Assembly (NCBI GenBank): GCA_002336085.1
Contig: DDEH01000128.1
Coordinates: forward strand, 3,454 to 12,810
From: Flavobacteriales bacterium UBA1959
GTDB taxonomy: Bacteria; Bacteroidota; Bacteroidia; Flavobacteriales_D; Sanyastnellaceae
Length of the DNA: 9,357 nt
Reading direction: 5' to 3'
The translations under genes and the position numbers were made by a program. Within the stretch, counting starts at the first letter, position 1, and each line of letters begins with the position of its first letter. The notes below the pieces were generated by a model, which did no database searches, had not been told where the DNA came from, and worked only from the letters and a program-made list of their open reading frames with translations. This document shows positions 6,765 through 9,357 of the stretch, piece by piece.

Positions 6765-9002
6765 ATGCAGCACTTCTTTTTCAGCACTTTGCTCCGAGTT
6801 TCACTCAGTCTTGTGATGTTGCTGAATTCTTGCATCCTGAAACAAGGACCAACTGACACGAGCATTTACGCCCTTAGTTCCTCTGCCGCCATTTCCGATT
6901 CATCCACCATGCACGCCCATACCAACGCCCTCAGCAACGAATCCAGTCCGTACTTGCTTCAACATGCCCACAATCCTGTTGACTGGCGTCCATGGTCGGA
7001 AGACGCTTGGGCAGAAGCGAAAGACCAAAACAAACTGGTCATCGTGAGCATTGGTTACAGCGCCTGCCATTGGTGCCACGTCATGGAGCACGAGACGTTT
7101 GAAGACAGTGCAGCGGCAGCCTACATGAACCAGCACTTCATCAACATCAAGGTCGATCGCGAAGAGCGGCCCGACGTGGACGGGGTTTACATGACCGCGG
7201 TGCAGTTGATGACCAAGCGTGGAGGTTGGCCACTCAACGCCGTGTGCATGCCGGACGGACGTCCCATCTATGGCGGAACATACTTCCCTCGAGAGCGTTG
7301 GTTACAAGCTTTACAATCCGTGCTAGACATGCGAAATCAAGACCCAGAACGAGTCGAAGAATACGCCGCACAATTGACGTCTGGAGTGCAGCAAGCAGAG
7401 TTGGTCTCCGTCCCGCCGCTCGAAGGTTCCAGGGCCTGGGGAACATCCGAAGCATTCGGCCAAGCGGATATACAACTGTTGGATGAAGGCATTGAAAAAT
7501 GGAAAGGCAATTGGGATCAGAAATGGGGAGGCAACGACCGCGCACCCAAATTCCCCATTCCAACAAACCACGATTTTCTACTGCATTATGGAACGGTTCG
7601 CGGGGACCAACAAGCACTAGATCACGTCCTGAACACTTTGCTCAAGATGGAGCGCGGTGGCATTCATGACCATGTTGGTGGTGGTTTCGCGCGTTACAGC
7701 GTAGACGAAAAATGGCACGTACCACATTTTGAAAAAATGCTCTACGACAATGCGCAATTGGCGGGAACCTATGCTCGAGCATATCAAGCGTTGACTGATG
7801 CTAAGATCGCCGATCGTGCGGCACTAAAACGCGCAGCACTGGGCATTGTAAATTTCATGCAAAGCGAATGGAGCCATTCCACCGGTGGATTCTACAGCGC
7901 ATTGGATGCCGACAGTGAAGGCGTGGAAGGCAAGTTCTACGTATGGACGGCAGCAACCCTACGCAGGTCGCTAAACTTGGAAGATTTTGAATTGATCCAA
8001 AAGGTCTATGCTATCGACGAAGCAAGCCAATGGACAGAGGAAATACCCGATGCCAATGTGCTGATGCGATGGAAATCAGATGAAGCATTGGCGAATGGCT
8101 TGGACCTCACGCCTGAAAAGTTGCAAAAGGAATTGATTCGCATCCATGCGCAATTGCGCGAGAAGCGAAAAGCACGCACAGCGCCTGGGTTGGATGACAA
8201 AATACTCACCGCATGGACCGCTTTGGCAGCTAGCGGACTCGTGGCTACAGGCAACGTCTTCGAGCGGCCCGAAGATATTCTACGAGCCAAAGATGCTCTG
8301 GATTTCCTACTCAACAGCCAACGCGACTCTAACGGACGATTATGGCACGTTTACCATGCCACCACCGGACCCCGTATCACCGGCATGCTTGATGATTATG
8401 CAGCCACAATTGCCGCTTGCCTCGACTTATATCAAGCCACATTTGATGTCCGATATGCCTTGGCGGCGCATGAACTCAGCGAAGTCGCAATCAATGATTT
8501 TTACGATGAGGCGCAAGGCACCTTTTGGTTCCAAAGCGCCCAAGGCGAATCACTGTTTGCCCAAAAGCAAGAAAACGACGACAACGTCATTCCTTCTGCC
8601 AATGCCCAAATGGCACGCAACTTGTTCCTCCTGAGCGGACTATTTGAAGAACGCAACTGGCGCATAATGGCTGACCGGATGCTTGCCGGCGCAATTAACC
8701 GCACTGATTATTGGCCTAGCGCAACACATTGGGCGGGATTGCTTCTTTGGCGGACAGAACGCTTCAGGGAGGTAGTGATCACATCGCCCGCGAAGAAAGA
8801 TATCGCATCCGGCATGAGCAGTGCGCGCCGAGAAATGCAAGCAACCTACCGACCCGGGATACTTTGGGCAGGGGGCTCCTCCGAAAATTTACCGCTTCTC
8901 AATCAGCGTTTGATGGACGGTCAAACCATTTTTATTTGCGAAGACGGAGCATGTTTGTTGCCCGTGAAAAATGTGGCCCAGGCACTCGATATCTTGGATT
9001 GA
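6765..9002 (+). CDS. Exported lipoprotein of the DUF255/YyaL/SPATA20 family (thioredoxin-like plus six-hairpin domain)
   Basis: The family is widespread (B. subtilis YyaL, animal SPATA20) but its reaction is not established. This copy has 745 residues. Positions 1-23 form a lipoprotein signal: hydrophobic segment, then LNSC with Cys23 as lipid acceptor. A linker of about 30 residues leads to the conserved start NESSPYLLQHAHNPVDW (58-74). The thioredoxin-like domain contains CHWC at 101-104 followed by KVDREERPDVD (129-139) and GGTYFP (170-175). The rest is the alpha/alpha six-hairpin, glycosidase-like domain with GGIHDHVGGGFARYSVD (298-314), VPHFEKMLYDNAQL (319-332) and SALDADSEGVEGKFYVW (378-394). 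Start: ATG 6765 because it gives an intact lipobox. TTG 6675 would bury the signal behind 30 residues; ATG 6909 would give the cytosolic short form seen in many homologues and cannot be excluded. If lipidated, CHWC would act in the periplasm, perhaps as a disulfide/redox site. It diverges from glyA and is followed closely by a basic exported protein. Confidence 0.9.
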   Translation: MQHFFFSTLLRVSLSLVMLLNSCILKQGPTDTSIYALSSSAAISDSSTMHAHTNALSNESSPYLLQHAHNPVDWRPWSEDAWAEAKDQNKLVIVSIGYSACHWCHVMEHETFEDSAAAAYMNQHFINIKVDREERPDVDGVYMTAVQLMTKRGGWPLNAVCMPDGRPIYGGTYFPRERWLQALQSVLDMRNQDPERVEEYAAQLTSGVQQAELVSVPPLEGSRAWGTSEAFGQADIQLLDEGIEKWKGNWDQKWGGNDRAPKFPIPTNHDFLLHYGTVRGDQQALDHVLNTLLKMERGGIHDHVGGGFARYSVDEKWHVPHFEKMLYDNAQLAGTYARAYQALTDAKIADRAALKRAALGIVNFMQSEWSHSTGGFYSALDADSEGVEGKFYVWTAATLRRSLNLEDFELIQKVYAIDEASQWTEEIPDANVLMRWKSDEALANGLDLTPEKLQKELIRIHAQLREKRKARTAPGLDDKILTAWTALAASGLVATGNVFERPEDILRAKDALDFLLNSQRDSNGRLWHVYHATTGPRITGMLDDYAATIAACLDLYQATFDVRYALAAHELSEVAINDFYDEAQGTFWFQSAQGESLFAQKQENDDNVIPSANAQMARNLFLLSGLFEERNWRIMADRMLAGAINRTDYWPSATHWAGLLLWRTERFREVVITSPAKKDIASGMSSARREMQATYRPGILWAGGSSENLPLLNQRLMDGQTIFICEDGACLLPVKNVAQALDILD

Positions 9003-9019
9003 GTTTGTATTTTCCCATT

Positions 9020-9352
9020 ATGCAATTTAGATACTCAATCCTCGCCTTATTGCTTATCACGGTTGCAACAGCCGACGCCCAACGAAGACGCCCAGCAAGA
9101 GAAGGCGGCGACGGTAAAACGCCGCGCACTGTAGAGCAGAGCATCCGAAGTGCAGAGGAAAACGAAGCCGCTCGCACAACCCAGTTGCACGCGGATTGGA
9201 CCGAAGCAAAGGAGAGCCATTATCGGAAGCAAGACAGAGCCACAAGGAAACGCATGAGAAAAAACACACGGCGGCAGAAACAAGCGCGTCAAGGACGTTT
9301 GATTCCTTGGTGGCAACGGATATTTGGGAAAACGAATCGCTACCAGCAATGA
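9020..9352 (+). CDS. Small, strongly basic exported protein of unknown function
   Basis: This protein has 110 residues and matches no named family I can recall with certainty. Residues 1-20 are a signal peptide (MQFRYSILALLLITVATADA) with a likely cut before Gln21, a common pattern in Bacteroidota. The mature 90 residues hold about 25 Lys/Arg against 10 Asp/Glu. Basic residues cluster at 68-93, where the pattern YRKQDRATRKRMRK and the following segment look helical; the end is PWWQRIFGKTNRYQQ, an aromatic-basic tail. The middle (35-65) is mixed-charge and probably helical. It starts 17 bp after the DUF255 stop, so the two are probably co-transcribed and both sent to the envelope. Possible roles are binding to anionic envelope polymers, LPS or nucleic acid; these are guesses from charge alone. 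The ATG at 9020 is chosen because it begins exactly at a signal peptide; the open frame extends back into the DUF255 gene but that part is its shadow. Confidence 0.75.
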   Translation: MQFRYSILALLLITVATADAQRRRPAREGGDGKTPRTVEQSIRSAEENEAARTTQLHADWTEAKESHYRKQDRATRKRMRKNTRRQKQARQGRLIPWWQRIFGKTNRYQQ

Positions 9353-9357
9353 TATTC

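Noticed and set aside
6682..6765. TTG start extending GlyA by 28 residues
   Set aside because: The added residues are outside the SHMT family and the frame would run through the TATCTTTG box; ATG at 6681 fits the family length.
8729..9019. Longer version of the basic protein overlapping the end of the DUF255 gene
   Set aside because: This part is an out-of-frame reading of DUF255 coding sequence; the signal peptide begins exactly at ATG 9020.
1..9357. Defence islands, CRISPR arrays, insertion sequences, tRNA or rRNA genes
   Set aside because: The genes are ordinary chromosomal ones with short spacers; I saw no repeat-spacer pattern, terminal inverted repeats, transposase or integrase motifs, or tRNA cloverleaf.

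Overview
The window looks like a compact chromosomal segment of a Bacteroidota bacterium, most likely a Flavobacteriales-type lineage with about 50% GC by eye. The reasons are the lineage-typical wording of the proteins (fumarylacetoacetase beginning with a DFPIQNLPFGIF-like stretch, PurA with the KIGSTLKGIGPTYMDK variant), the lack of Shine-Dalgarno sequences in front of the starts, candidate promoters of the Bacteroidota TTG / TAnnTTTG type, and a lipoprotein-type signal on a DUF255 protein. This assignment is inferred from protein wording, not from a search.

Layout, left to right. (1) A Fur-family regulator cut by the left edge (1-417, +), then a 120-bp spacer holding overlapping hairpins and a promoter-like element, then purA, adenylosuccinate synthetase (538-1806, +). 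(2) fahA, fumarylacetoacetase (1825-3084, -), ends 18 bp from the purA stop. (3) A 61-bp divergent spacer, then a full-length bifunctional (p)ppGpp synthetase/hydrolase rel (3146-5395, +). (4) glyA, serine hydroxymethyltransferase (5401-6681, -), whose stop lies only 5 bp from the rel stop. (5) An 83-bp divergent spacer carrying a perfect TATCTTTG -7 box for glyA and a weaker box for the opposite strand. (6) A lipid-anchored DUF255/YyaL/SPATA20-type protein (6765-9002, +), followed after 17 bp by a small, very basic exported protein (9020-9352, +) that I do not recognise.

Four of the genes belong to core metabolism or its control. GlyA makes glycine and one-carbon units for purine synthesis, PurA commits IMP to AMP, and Rel makes and destroys (p)ppGpp, which is known to inhibit PurA in other bacteria. 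FahA finishes tyrosine/phenylalanine breakdown and is not obviously tied to the rest. The last two genes look like a small envelope-targeted operon of unknown purpose. There is no gene-free stretch over 300 bases, and I see no rRNA, tRNA, CRISPR array, insertion sequence or prophage signature.

I found no clear new defence or mobile system. The items most worth a second look are the two-gene exported unit at the right end, the Fur protein that has lost its structural-zinc cysteines, the mutually exclusive hairpins ahead of purA, and the overlapping divergent promoter candidates between glyA and the DUF255 gene.
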